This document shows, one piece after another, positions 1 to 10,968 of a stretch of DNA of 64,000 nt. This DNA is from Myoxocephalus aenaeus. Taxonomy: Eukaryota > Chordata > Actinopteri > Perciformes > Cottidae. Under the pieces are notes generated by a model that did no database searches, was not told where the DNA came from, and saw only the letters and a list, made by a program, of their open reading frames with translations. The stretch is taken from the NCBI GenBank assembly GCA_038501785.1, contig JBAMJR010000084.1, positions 806,001 to 870,000 on the forward strand. The letters run 5' to 3'. Every line of letters begins with the position of its first letter. The first letter of the stretch is position 1. A program made the position numbers and the translations under genes.

Positions 1-440
1 AGAAGCCCACTTGTTTAGGCTCCTTCTTTAGGCCCCTAGTGTGGCTGTTTCTCTTGGGGCTCCAGCCCAGCCTGTGTGGCCCCTCAGTATCAAGCTTAGA
101 GATCAGATCAGGGCTCCCCCACTGGAGAGGAGGGGGGGGGGGTTGGATTTAGGCAGAACCTCCCTGCAACCTTTTCTCACAACACACAGAGCACGCTCAG
201 GTCAAAAGCACCCTTCCTGTTTGTTCAAGCAACATGGCAGCAGTTTTTACAAAAATAGCAGGCTGTTCAGTGCTGTAATAAATGTGGAGCGATGTTCCTC
301 ATTTCACACGCATTCATGTGCATGGTCATGCACATGATGGCTCCCAGTCTTCTTAGCCGCATTACCGATAAGGGAAATCTCTTCATTTGAGTTCATAGTT
401 CATTATCAGGCCTCTTTTTCCTTCCCCGTTCCCCACGGCT

Positions 441-520
441 TTCTAATAATAATACTTTTAATTTACATAGCGCTTTTCCAAATGCTCAAAGACGCTTAAA
501 GACACTCAAAGACGCTTCTA
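441..520 (+). repeat. fragment of a common teleost interspersed repeat
   Basis: The stretch has an AAT-rich start, then a TTTAATTTACATAGCGCTTTT-like core, then CTCAAAGACGCTT repeated with small changes. This combination is familiar from many dispersed copies in fish genomes. The class (LINE tail, SINE or MITE) cannot be fixed from this short copy. Confidence 0.5.
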
Positions 521-2032
521 GTGTGTAAAACTGTATTTACGGAATATAATGACTGTCAACAAAGGCTGTAGCTTGGGAAAAGCTTTGGAACGTTTTGTTT
601 TTAAGGAGGAAAAACAAAATCAAACCGTAGGTGATTAGAGAAGTACTGGTTTGTGGGACATACACCACATGTTAGTGTCTCATTTAGCCCGTGTTTCCTC
701 TCGCATCGTCAAACCTGGAACCGAGCTTTGCCACTGCTAAATAATTCTCACTTGGAGAAAATGTCTAACAAAGGAGAGCTCTGCACTGAAGAGGAAGAGG
801 TGTGGACATCCACCCGTGTTCGTGTTCAATTAAGATCATGTGAAGCGTTTAAAAATAAAGTTGCCTGCGAAGGGACTCGTGCATGCACAGCATGAAGACG
901 GAAGGTACCCTGCGCTGTTTGAATGAGTTTGACCCTGAGCTCAGCTGGCCACACGTGTCGTGCGTCTCTCTCTCTCTCTCTCTTCCTTGTGGTCGGGGCT
1001 GAGGACTATCATTACGTGGGGCCGCGAATTCGCTTGACATGATCTGCAGACATTAAAGCTTCAGCGTGAGTCCAAACATCTCCCACAGTCTGAGATATTT
1101 CGGTCGGAGTTTACTCGCCTTTCCTTGCCTTTTGTGTTTACGGATGCGTGTTGTGATACAGTGATAATGACCTGTATTGTTATAATAGTTTATTTTTTAT
1201 TTTTTTTACCCTACCAAAAATATTTGATACATTTTTCACTGTAACAGGAGCAGACCTTGTTCCGATGTCCCGTCCCGTACCACAGAATGCGGGTTAGGGA
1301 TGCGCGTATGAACAGATAGCAGTGCATCAACTATCTGAACATGCTGTAGCTAGTTCAGCTGGGGAATTATCAGGAAGAGAAAGAGAGAGAAATTACGTTT
1401 TCACAAAAGCCATGAAGGAGAACCGAAGTGATCTAGATGCTGGAGGCATTTGACATCATTGTAATGAGCAGGTAGAGCAGAAAATGGAGACCCTTCATTT
1501 TCTCCCTCCCAAGCTTTGTGTGTGTGTAACGTTATAATTTCTTGGGATCTTATTTAGCCTCCTTTTGGTCTTCAGGTGAGCTGAATAGCCTCTCTTTTAG
1601 CCTTTTGCTTGGAAACGCATCAAGTGGTTCCCATGTGGCACATTGTTTCCATCCTTATTGTTCCAAGCTGAATGTCGCATTATTTTGGTTCCTTTGACCT
1701 TTTCGGTGCGTTTCAAGCACCACCCAGCCCAGTTCCCTCCTGAGATTCGATGGAAAAGATCATCTTGATCCGGGCCGCGGCAAATTTCTTGTTTCTTAAC
1801 GTCGTGTATGTGTGTAGACACACAGTCCGACATTGGATTTTCTTTATTTTTCCCCTCAGTGGTGACAGCCATACACTTCATCTGTAAATCCGATATTACA
1901 GACACCTTTCTTTGGTCGAAACCTTCATTGAATTATCACCATTTACAGTTGAGTCATGTGACGGTGACATAATGAATACACAAAAGCTCTTGTGATCGCC
2001 GCACAAATGGATGGATACACGATCATGAGTTA

Positions 2033-2066
2033 GCCTAGATACACACTATGTAATGTGTATCTAGGC
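2033..2066. repeat. perfect hairpin, 13-bp arms
   Basis: GCCTAGATACACA (2033-2045) is the exact reverse complement of 2054-2066, with an 8-base spacer CTATGTAA. It sits in the pphln1 intron. Confidence 0.92.
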
Positions 2067-3441
2067 AAAGTAACAGCAACTGTGGTTTTATATTTCCCCA
2101 TAACTAACAGAACGCTGGAATAAAGCCGCTAAACCGGTTAACCTCACATTCTGCTGCAGACAGGACTCTGATTTAAGTTGACAGGGAGCATTTTTCTTTT
2201 CAAAGTTAACGAAGCTGATGTTTTTTTTTGGCTGTGTGTTTTATTGCATTTAACAGACAATTAATGTTTGACGGGATACTGGCAGCTAATTTTTGTTCAA
2301 CAACTAAAGACCCGCACAGCCCACATTCCTAAGATGGTTAACGCGGTGAATGTGACACAGATATACGATTCCTCTTAGGAAGCTCCAACCGTTTAGGTCA
2401 CGGCTGTCTCATTTAGAGGTCGCTTCAGCAGGATTGATGAAGTGGTTACCTACAGCTGATTCTAAAATACAAAGCATATTCTGTAAATGAAGACGTTTTA
2501 GAGAGATGATAGTAACTGGATTTGATATTTCATTTGTCGTAGCCAAGAGAGTGGTTGTCTTTAAGCCACAGAGAAGCCGGAGAGGGGATCTGGGCTGCAT
2601 TAACGTAATCCTGGAGGACCCCAATGTCCCAGAATGCTCCTTGACAGGCTGGTGGAGCCCTAAACCTCTAGGGTGGCTGCAGTGCAGGGCCTCACATTTA
2701 GCCCTTTCTCCCCAGGTGATAAAGATGTTGTGAGCTTGCACCTGGGACTCTAATAAAGGACTTAACTGCCATTTTGGGTCAGCAGTAAAAATCTGAGAGG
2801 GATGTGAGAGCTTGTTACACTGCGGTGTGAAAGAATGCTACAGCACCAGCAACATACTCTGACACCTCATGTCCCCTTTGTTAGGGGCGGACGCGCACTT
2901 GAATGGGCTCGCATACACACACTGACACACCTGTTTCATGGAATTCACCAATTTACCAGAGCTGGGTTCATTAAGTTCACAGCTAGGCGTCGATATAAAG
3001 AGCCGGCCCGTGGTATTCAAAGAGCTTTCAGATAGAGGCGCTTACCTATTTGTGTGGTCAATTAAAATGTTCTTTTGTATACTGTTTATTCGGTATGCAT
3101 ATACATCTATGTGCATACAATACCAACAAATCCATTCAGTCATATGAGGTGCTTGGTTGGCCAAAGGTTTTGAAGAATGCCAGACTTCTGGATTTGGTGT
3201 TAAGTCTTTGTTCTAGCTTAAAGGTGAAGGGTTACCACAGCACAGAAATGCAAAACACTGGATCACTCTCAGGTTGTTTGATGATGTTTTTCATTATGAT
3301 CACATCAGCTGAGATTAAACATATGACTAACCATTAAATTGATATTGTCAAAATGAAGAACCTTTTGCTTCTGACACTATATACTTCAATTGTATCATTA
3401 TGGACATTGCCATTACTAACAGGATATGTTTCTATGTGCAG

Positions 3442-3636
3442 CATTACAGGAAAGACTGTGAGACATTCCGCACAGTGGTAAAGATGTTGGTGGCCAAGGA
3501 GCCCAGTTTGGATAACCTGCTGCAGGCGCCACTGGATGAGAACCTGTTGGAGATCAATCAGCGCTGCCTCGATGCCCTGAGGCACTTTGTGAAGGAGCTG
3601 GACGAGGTATTAAAGCAGCCGGACAGCTCGGCGTAA
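3442..3636 (+). CDS. pphln1: periphilin-1, last coding exon (partial gene)
   Basis: This exon encodes the final 64 residues plus TAA of periphilin-1. It opens after the acceptor TTTCTATGTGCAG in phase 0 and reads HYRKDCETFRTVVKML, matching the family's C-terminal YRQDCETFGMVVKML block. LLEINQRCLDALRHFVKELD follows, corresponding to the vertebrate helix LHEIGERCVEELKHFIAEYD. Periphilin is a subunit of the HUSH complex with TASOR and MPP8, which silences retroelements and other transgenes in chromatin. The C-terminal segment is the alpha-helical region used for homodimerisation and TASOR binding (family knowledge). The remaining exons lie to the left of the window or were not recognised. The extreme C-terminus (KQPDSSA) diverges from mammals. 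The gene points toward prickle1 on the opposite strand, as in tetrapods. Confidence 0.88.
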   Translation, partial: HYRKDCETFRTVVKMLVAKEPSLDNLLQAPLDENLLEINQRCLDALRHFVKELDEVLKQPDSSA

Positions 3637-4295
3637 GCCACAAAACACTGAAATGTGGTTCTTTTTTCATTTGATTTAATATTCACATGTATAATTAAGA
3701 AAAGAAAGAATGTCTGGCAGTGGCCTTTTTCCACTTGTTGAAACACAAATAGAATTTAAGACTCTATGCTCGATTTAAATAATTGTTCAAATAGCTATGT
3801 GGTTACATAACATACATATATAGTATTATGCGTTAAAATCGAAGCTTCTTCTGAGGTGAAATGCCAAATAAACAGTTTCTGGGAAAGCCTGAACAATTAA
3901 AATGTTTAATTTTAATGTATTTATTACATTCAGTTGATTTACATTTTAAATGGATATAAATTAAATATTTGTTTGGTCTTGTTGAATCCTACTCATCATG
4001 AAACAAGGAAACTTTCACAACCTTCCTTCGAGTCAGTCTTTAGTGATATGAAGTGTATTGTGCTTCCAGTAACTGTATTTCTTGTAGATAACTAACTTCT
4101 CTCATACCAGTATTCAAGGGTCCAACTCCATGTTTTTTTTTTTTTCTTCTTCTTCTTTTCAGTGCAGCTATTTTATATAGACAAAGCTGACTGTTTAATA
4201 CTGTATTTAGATCTTGCATTGTTTATCTTTTTTGAGTTGTCAAGCATTTTGTGAATATCATCCTTTCCTAATAAAAGCTGAAGCCTTGAAATTGT
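3637..4295 (+). other. pphln1: pphln1 3' untranslated region (approximate end)
   Basis: AT-rich sequence follows the pphln1 stop codon. It contains an early AATAAA at 3867-3872 and a stronger-looking terminal AATAAA at 4270-4275, with T-rich sequence downstream. The end is estimated at about 20 bases past the second signal; use of the first would give a much shorter UTR. A T/TTC-rich tract lies at about 4132-4159. Confidence 0.6.
4270..4275 (+). terminator. pphln1: pphln1 polyadenylation signal AATAAA
   Basis: Canonical AATAAA hexamer in CCTAATAAAAGCTG, followed within 25 bases by T-rich sequence (TTGTTTCTTAT). It is the last such signal before the opposing prickle1 3' end. Confidence 0.65.
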
Positions 4296-4344
4296 TTCTT
4301 ATATCTGTTAAGTACTTCTGTGCAGAAAAGACGCAAATTACAAA

Positions 4345-4971
4345 TCATGATATATAGATAGTTTTATTACAATTATCATCTATCTTAGCCTTATATTCCA
4401 ATTTGTACATTTATACAGATTACAATGATTTGTTAGCAATACAGTGACCCATAAATACACCACTCAACAAGGCCTTTTTAATACACAGTGTTTCTCTCGC
4501 GTCAGCGCTACTCAAGCCTGCAAGAAAACACATTTGAAGAGCTTGGGTCAGAGTCAGCGTGTCAATTTGTGACCGCCTCGTGGAAATATGGCTCTGTAGC
4601 AACTGCCAATAGTTCAATGTTAATGGCATTTTGGTACAAAACATGTCGTTAACTCAAGGGTATTAAAAAAATAACCATTTTGGGTTTTTTTAATTCTACA
4701 ATATATACATTAATATCTTCACTGTTAAATAAAGACCGTTTAGATGGTGGTTTATAAATATGCATTACTCTGAAATACTTTACTGGCAATGTTTGCAATG
4801 CTATGCATACACCTATGAAGACTTGTCTCTAACACAGACACCTTGGTAAATTGAGTGCTGCGAAACATTTAAAAACAAGCAGAGTGTTATTGCATTTAAA
4901 CAGTGTACATGAGAGGCAGAGGTGAGTGGCAGAGCATTATCCAACGCTAACGATAAGAGGGTAATGAAAGT
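4345..4971 (-). other. prickle1: prickle1 3' untranslated region (approximate end)
   Basis: AT-rich sequence downstream of the prickle1 stop codon on the - strand. The only AATAAA seen on this strand is at 4363-4368, so the mRNA end is placed about 20 bases beyond it. This gives a 3'UTR of roughly 0.6 kb. Confidence 0.6.
4363..4368 (-). terminator. prickle1: prickle1 polyadenylation signal AATAAA
   Basis: The + strand TTTATT here reads AATAAA on the - strand. It lies about 600 bases past the stop codon and 88 bases from the pphln1 signal on the other strand. Confidence 0.6.
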
Positions 4972-5828
4972 CTATGAAATTATACAGTTTTTCCCCTTGT
5001 GCCCTTTCTTCTTTTTGGACTTAGTCCGTAGGCCATAAGGAGGAGTGGGCATTCCTGCCACAGGGCTGGGCAAGTCATCAGTGTAGTAGTGTCTGTGGGG
5101 CCGTGGCTGAGGGATGGGCTGACCCAGGAAAAAGCCTTCTTCCTCAGAATCAGAGGAGGAAGAAGAGCACGTGGAGCACCAGTCGTCATCATCCCCATAA
5201 AGCTCCAAGAACCTCCCCATGGCTTGGCCCTGCAGCCCGTAGTCTGACATGGCGGCGGGATTGGGGCGGCCGTGGAGGGCTTGGTGCCCCTTGGGGTCGA
5301 GGGCGGTCCGTCTATGGTCCCCTTTGTAGCACGCTTGGGCCCTCTCCTTGGGCAGAAGGTTCAGAGCATTGTCCGAGCGAGACTTGCGACTGCGATGCCT
5401 CCTGTGGTGGTGGCGACCAGATTGAGGCTCCTGGCCCTGCTCCTCAAAGTGGTACACTCTCCGGCGAGTCCGTTCACTCATAGGCGGTTGGCGCACTGGG
5501 AGGTCGCAATAATGGCCGTTGTCCACCACGTCGTCGGAGAACTTGACTTGCTGGGGCCTAGATTGTGAACGTGTCCTCCTGAGGGCAGGGACATGAGGTC
5601 TGGGTCGGTCCGCTGGGAGAGGCAACTCCTCTTCTTCTGGGACATTTTCCTCCACCTCCTCCTGCTCCGATACAAGGCTCTTCAGGGAAGTGGCACTTCT
5701 GTGCAGCATAGAAGAGTTGAGGGTTCCCATGTTGCTGCTTTTCTCACAGTCTTCTGTCTCCAGTTCATGGAAGCCTTGCAGGGAATATACCAATGGCCTA
5801 TCTTTACCATCATCGTCTACTGAGGCCC
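4972..5828 (-). CDS. prickle1: prickle1 coding exon 7 (C-terminus with CaaX box)
   Basis: This is the last coding exon, residues 568-852, stop TAG at 4974-4972. The acceptor is CTTCCTTCCAG, and two bases (GG) complete a glycine codon split with the previous exon. It carries EDCEKSSNMGTLNSSMLHRSA, SRPQQVKFSDDV, QPPMSERTRRRVYHFEE, the RSRKSRSDNALNL basic motif, a Ser-rich acidic stretch, FLGQPIPQPRPHRHYYTDDL and the terminal CIIS. CIIS predicts farnesylation. Between SDNALNL and SDYGLQ the sequence (about 45 residues) does not align with mammalian PRICKLE1; an acidic EEVEENVPEEEE insert lies earlier. Confidence 0.93.
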
Positions 5829-5933
5829 CTGGAAGGAAGAGAGGAAAATGATGAGACTCTTGTTTTATAACACATTGTCATCTCATAAAATAATAATTTC
5901 TAAGAGCTGATGCATTATGTCACAGCTACTCAC

Positions 5934-6803
5934 CGGTAATATTGGAGAGTGCCAGTGAGTCCATAGAGTCTCGAACACTCTGATCTGTCTTCTTGAACTC
6001 GTCTGTGATGCACTCCAAGGAGTCATTATACCATTGTGGCTCCTCTCCCCGGAAGCCTCCTTCAGCACCATGATCCAGCTCCAGCTCCTGGATCTTTCTG
6101 CTGCTCGCCGGACCCGGGTGGCTACCGTAGGCGGAGTCCCCTAGCCCATCCTGTGACTGGGCCCAGTACATGTCAGCCTGGTACTTCTTACTGGCCAGAC
6201 TCCCCCTTCCTCCAACACCACCAGTGCCCGCTTTTAATGACTCCTGCTTTGACTTGGCATCCTTTTCAGTCATCCAGAAATCCGTGGGTCTGGATTCATT
6301 GGTTTGCTGGAAGACCCCGTGTTCCCCGAACTTTAATAGCAGCTGAGTCATGTAGTCTTCATGTTCAGCCCACTCCTCCTCCTGGTCCTCAGGTGCCTCG
6401 TCCTCCTCGCCACGCTCCCTCCAGAAATGCTCATCGGATAAGTTCATGTGGGCGAGCTTGTTGGTCAGGGTGTCGTCGGCGTTCCCACTGAAGCCAGGGA
6501 ACTTATAGTTGACGGAGGGGGAGAAGAGGAGCGACTGTCGGCATTGGTCGGCTGAGCGGCTGCTCTTGCCCATGCGCACACTGCGCCGGGATTCACGCGA
6601 GCGGGCTGACTGGAAGGCGGAGTCGGAGGAGTCGGAGGCGTGCACGTCTTCCCCGAGACTGCAGGCCTTGGAGCAGTAAATGCGGCCCTGGTGGGGCAGG
6701 AAGGGGCAGCCCAGGAGAGAGCTCTTACACTGGGCACAGCCGAAGCAGCTCTCAGTGGCATGCCAGTGGAGCCCATCGTAGGTCATCTGAGCGTGATCGA
6801 CAC
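5934..6803 (-). CDS. prickle1: prickle1 coding exon 6 (rest of LIM3 and central region)
   Basis: Residues 279-567. The acceptor is GCATTTCCAG and the donor G|GTGAGTAG; both ends are phase 1. It opens with VDHAQMTYDG, completing LIM3 (WHATESCFGCAQC, then YCSKAC). Next comes the hallmark prickle segment GEDVHASDSSDSAFQSARSR, with SVRMGKSSRSADQCRQSL. An acidic region and the conserved HEDYMTQLLLKFG, KYQADMYWAQSQDGLGDSAY, and DSMDSLALSNITG follow. The central part between SDEHFWRE and HEDYMTQ is richer in glutamate than in mammals. Confidence 0.93.
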
Positions 6804-6888
6804 CTGGAAATGCGTTAAGATGGTTAGCAATACTACTCTAACGTCGAGACAAGTGTTGTATTTGAACTCGAGAAAATCTTCTTCTTAC

Positions 6889-7075
6889 CAATGTGTTCCC
6901 CACAGGCCTCGCAGTACTCTGCGTAGAGGGACTCAAAGCAGCCACAACAGTATGGTCTGCCGTCCTTCATGATGTAGCGCTGCCCGCCCAGGATTCTCTC
7001 ACATTCAAAGCATGCGAAATGCTTCATGTGCCAATGGCGGCCCTCTGCCTCTGTGCACTCGTCGGCAAAGATAAT
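6889..7075 (-). CDS. prickle1: prickle1 coding exon 5 (LIM2 and start of LIM3)
   Basis: Residues 216-278. The acceptor is CTCGTCTACAG and the donor ATTG|GTAAGAAG; the start is phase 0 and the end phase 1. It encodes IIFADECTEAEGRHWHMKHF and the rest of LIM2, with ligands H231, C237, C240, C258 and C261, then the first two cysteines of LIM3 (YCEACGEHIG). This is near-identical to vertebrate PRICKLE1. Confidence 0.94.
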
Positions 7076-7267
7076 CTGTAGACGAGTACACTGGATGAAA
7101 TACAACTGCCAGCTTTTGCATTCCCGGCTGTCATCGGTCTATTTATTCATGACAGTGGAGATATAAATGAAATGTTATTGCTATGTCAGTTTATTTCTGA
7201 ATGGCCATAAACGTCAAACTCCTTCACTACAGTGTTTTGTCTCAGTATTCCGGTCTCGTGGTTTTAC

Positions 7268-7471
7268 CTCCTCGCAGGCTGAGCAGCGTGGTTTGAGGAG
7301 CTCAGCATGGTGCCGTCCACAGTGGATCTTTCCATCATGGTAGAAGTAGATCAAATCCACCAGCACTTCGCTGCACGTGGAGCAGGCAAAGCATGCTGGG
7401 TGCCAGCACAGCCCGGGGCCCGCCCTCGAGGAAAACACTGCCATTTCTCCACCGTTGATCTTTTCACCACA
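7268..7471 (-). CDS. prickle1: prickle1 coding exon 4 (LIM1)
   Basis: Residues 148-215, phase 0 at both ends. The acceptor is TTGCATAATACAG and the donor GAGGAG|GTAAAAC. It encodes CGEKINGGEMAVFSSRAGPG and continues through CWHPACFACSTC, DGKIHCGRHHAELLKPRC and SACEE. With C145 from the previous exon the LIM1 zinc ligands are C145/C148/H171/C174 and C177/C180/C198/H201. Confidence 0.94.
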
Positions 7472-8153
7472 CTGTATTATGCAAACACATGGTTAATTAT
7501 AACATCCTGTCATGGATGTACTTCCAAAATGTTCTGTCATAAAATAATCTGAATCCTGCATAGGCGATGGCATGGACATGGCTTTGGATTCAAGCTCATA
7601 TGTGCTCCTAATGTAACACAAAGCCGTACTCATAGAAACTACAGCATCAGAGCGGCCTTTCTTTCTGATCAGTGCATCATATGAGGAGATATTTTCAACA
7701 ACAGTGACTTTGAATAGGCTGGATAATTATAAAGAGGAAAACCAGAGAAAGCATGGATTTCTATAGGAGAGCTACATCAATGGGACTATGTTTTGACACG
7801 GTTTATGGGCACCCTCTGGCTGCTCAATAATCATTGTAAATACTGAGTGAAGCACTTGTCATGAGCCACTCCAAACCACTTAGCAGTGACGTCTGCAGGG
7901 CTGCAAACCCAGCTTGTATTTAGTGTCTCTTACATAGCATCGCTGGCACTGAGATAGAGTTCAACTTTCTCTCTGGGTTCTAGCTAAAACTGGATTCAGA
8001 CTAACCAAATATCAAATATTGTACATAAAGATGTACAGAGGACAGGTAGTAAATCTTTAAGCACTAATGCTGACAAATGCGTTTTGTGGTGCAACTTTGT
8101 AGCACCACAACTATCCACAGTTGTACATGATACATGCTCGTCAGGGAACTTAC
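7472..8153 (-). other. prickle1: prickle1 intron between coding exons 3 and 4
   Basis: Bounded by donor CAT|GTAAGTTCC and acceptor ATAATACAG on the - strand. No repeat or further exon was recognised inside. Confidence 0.85.
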
Positions 8154-8291
8154 ATGCTCACACATGCTGTTCTGAAGGTTGCGGGGCAGCAGCTTCACTG
8201 TGCCCCTTCCCAGTGCTTCCTTCTTCCTCTGGGCACTGAACATGAGTAGCTCCTTCTTCTCCTCCTCACTGAGGGACTGGCAGTAACGCAC
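8154..8291 (-). CDS. prickle1: prickle1 coding exon 3 (end of PET domain)
   Basis: Residues 102-147, phase 0 at both ends. The acceptor is TCACTGTCCTTCCCAG and the donor CAT|GTAAGTT. It encodes VRYCQSLSEEEKKELLMFSA and RKKEALGRGTVKLLPR, the diagnostic C-terminal half of the Prickle/Testin PET domain. It ends at MCEH, with the first LIM1 cysteine. Confidence 0.94.
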
Positions 8292-9134
8292 CTGGGAAGG
8301 ACAGTGATAAGTTATAGGTACGAAGGCCAATAACAGAATACAAATCAATTACTGGGATTCCTTCTTTTAAAAAGGTCAAATACAGAAAAAGGTCAAGTGA
8401 CCTTTTCATTTTACACCCCTTGAAAGGACCCAATTGCAAGGCTGTCAGCCGCTAATAAAGGTTATAAACGTAGGTAAGTATGAGAGAGGGCAGGGTGTCT
8501 GAACAAAGACAATTCCTGACCCCTGCTTGCCCTTCTTACACCCCCTACATATCTCCACCCACAGCCCCTGATTGAGAACATCATTTTTACAACAGGCCTT
8601 TTTGATGTCTCCCAAAGCCTTAACAAGAGGGAAAGCAGACGTTTACACAAACAAGGCCTGTGTTTAGAGTGAAATCAAGAGGACGGGCAACAAAAGGAGA
8701 GAGACAGCCAAGTCGAACTGTGGTGCCACTGCGGTGGTGGCATCACATAAAGCCTCTTTCAACCGGCAGCCCTCTCTCCCGCTGAGCAGTCCTCGTAAAA
8801 ACACACACACACACTGCTATGACAGGAATCCTGCTGGTGGGGGCTCCTGGCAAACATCATAAAATCATCAAGTCAAAAGTCACATTGTGCCCACACTACA
8901 CGTCTACAAGATTGTGGAACAAAAAAGTCCCCCAGTGTGACGTCGACGTGCATGCCAGGGGGATCACATTGGTGGGATGGCGAGGAGATGGCGAGGCTGT
9001 TAACGCCGTGGGTTTTTGCGGGCAGATACGGCCGCTCGGACAAAATGGAGAATACATCTTTTCTGCAGGACCTGCCGTGGGTGAATTTGATGATACTTGT
9101 GTTATTGCACACGCACACAGAAACATATTCTCAC
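8292..9134 (-). other. prickle1: prickle1 intron between coding exons 2 and 3
   Basis: Bounded by donor GAG|GTGAGAATA and acceptor CTTCCCAG on the - strand. It has only a short CA run near 8800; nothing else was recognised. Confidence 0.85.
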
Positions 9135-9248
9135 CTCATTATCATGCGGTGGAAGTTGGTAGAGGAGCTGCTTGATTCTGAACTTCTCTCCCGGACTGCT
9201 CACGTAGGGAATCTTCTCCTCAGGCAGACAGGAGAAATATAACTGGAC
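9135..9248 (-). CDS. prickle1: prickle1 coding exon 2 (middle of PET domain)
   Basis: Residues 64-101, 114 nt, phase 0 at both ends. The acceptor is TGATTTCTCCAG and the donor AATGAG|GTGAGAA. It encodes VQLYFSCLPEEKIPYVSSPG followed by EKFRIKQLLYQLPPHDNE. This matches the vertebrate PET segment [20 protein letters not shown] nearly residue for residue. The exon was found by splice signals and homology, since it is too short to stand out as an ORF. Confidence 0.92.
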
Positions 9249-10968
9249 CTGGAGAAATCATGGCATTGGGTAAGAAGACGAGGCCTAAGACTCATTGTCT
9301 GACACAAAGACTAAGGGCTAGGACTTGCATAAGGACACTGTTGAAAAACATTTGAAAAAAATCCAAATATATCATTGATGATGAGACAAAAATGTGAACG
9401 GTTCAATGAATCCCCACACAAGACAAAGACAAATTAAACCCATTCAAACTTATATATTTTCAAAACAGCATTGTCATCAATCTGAACATATAGCTGTTTC
9501 GTTGGTTCCCCAAGAGTGTGAGCTTCTTCTTTTTTAAACCCATATTTTCATCCATGGAATTGCAGTGATATATTATTGTTAAGATCTTGGCCCATATTTA
9601 TGATGACAACTAACCAAAGAGCTGACAGATTTATTTGTGATGACACAATCTGGGACCGCTCTGTCTAAAAATGTCAGCATTATTTCATTGATGCTCTTTG
9701 GTGATGGCACTGGAAGAATCATACTCTTCATAAATCTGCACTAAACAAGTCAAAACAGGTCAACAGGTCAAATCAGTTTAAAGGTTGTATTTTTCCAGTC
9801 ATATGCTTGTCTCTATAGGGACAGGACAAAGCAGCCTGTCGCTGTGGCACTTTGACCCTTGGGGCTGACAACTGAAAACTAAACTTTATGAGGGAGGGGC
9901 TATTACACCGTGCCAGATAAAGAGGTGGGATGTGCTTGTCTTGTGTGTTGGGGGGGGCTTCCTGCAGCTTTGGCCGTCTAGAGAGGGGGGTAACAGGCAA
10001 TTTACCCTGACAATCAACCTAGCGTTTGCCCCCCGCCATAAATTATGCACATTTTCATGCCGCTATTACCCCTCATCCAGCTCCCGAGGGGCTGCGGAAC
10101 AGTCAGCTGTCACCTAAGCCCTATGTGTGTCTTCACTGTAATGATGACCCATAATACATGGGCCATTCAGGGAAATGGCTGCACTAAAGGCATCACAGTT
10201 GACCCATGCACTTCTAAAACAAAAGCGTGTTAAGGAGTTAAGGTTCTCTGTCGCTGCTAACCCGTATTGCTTTGCCCATCTCCCCCTTATTGCTGCCATG
10301 TGTGTTGTTTAACGAGGGAAGCGGGATGGAGAGAGAGATGCAGAGTGAGAAACACAGAAAGAAAAGAGAGAAATGGGGAGAGAGGAGGGGTGGGTGGGGG
10401 GGGGGAAATGCAGCCGATTTAGGAAAAGTGCCACATCACACTGGCTGCCCTGCGGACACAACTAACAGCCCTGCCTGCGTTTGCGGAGGAGACGGCTTGT
10501 TAAAAGACGGCCTCTCCGTTTCTGATCCTGCCAGCAGCAGTCGGCGCGACCCACCGAGTCCTCTTCCTGACAGATCTCTGATAATCACAAGCAGACTTTG
10601 CCATACCGCAGTTTGTAAATAAAAGTACACACATCCTGCCTATAAGTGGCTGCTTGGTGGAGCCTGACAAGTCTGCCTGAAACAAGGGGACCAAGAGAAA
10701 TGTTGTCTGTCCCATAAGTGTCATTCTCCTGACACTCTTGATGGTATGGTACTCAGTGATGTGCTGTGTAGCATTTATCTGGGCCAGGCAAATGGGCTAA
10801 AAGGGAAAATCAGGTCAGATCTGTTTTTACTCTCCGTCAGGAGGAAACACGTTTATCCACTGCGGTGCGGATTTGTGAACCAATGAAATAGGTACCATAT
10901 TTAAAGAGAATAACATTGTACGGTAAGTTTCCTTTGTAGGACAATTGATTGTAGCTTATTTTGCTCAC
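9249..10968 (-). other. prickle1: prickle1 intron between coding exons 1 and 2
   Basis: Bounded by donor CAG|GTGAGCAAA and acceptor TTTCTCCAG on the - strand. It contains G-rich runs around 9950 and 10395-10407. No repeat family or extra exon was recognised. Confidence 0.85.

Larger units (their letters stand above)
1..3441 (+). other. pphln1: intronic sequence upstream of the last pphln1 exon
   Basis: No coding exon was recognised here; the short ORFs lack family resemblance and paired splice signals. The stretch is assigned to pphln1 intron because the last coding exon begins at 3442 right after a good acceptor, so the rest of the gene must lie to the left. Contents noticed: a teleost-type repeat fragment (441-520), a short TC run (963-981) and a 13-bp-arm hairpin (2033-2066). 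A short upstream pphln1 exon could have been missed. Confidence 0.6.

Noticed and set aside
2506..2733. 75-codon + strand ORF as a possible upstream pphln1 exon
   Set aside because: The translated sequence has no periphilin resemblance and no paired splice sites.
5103..5568. + strand ORFs opposite the last prickle1 exon
   Set aside because: Antisense shadows of the conserved prickle1 coding frame.
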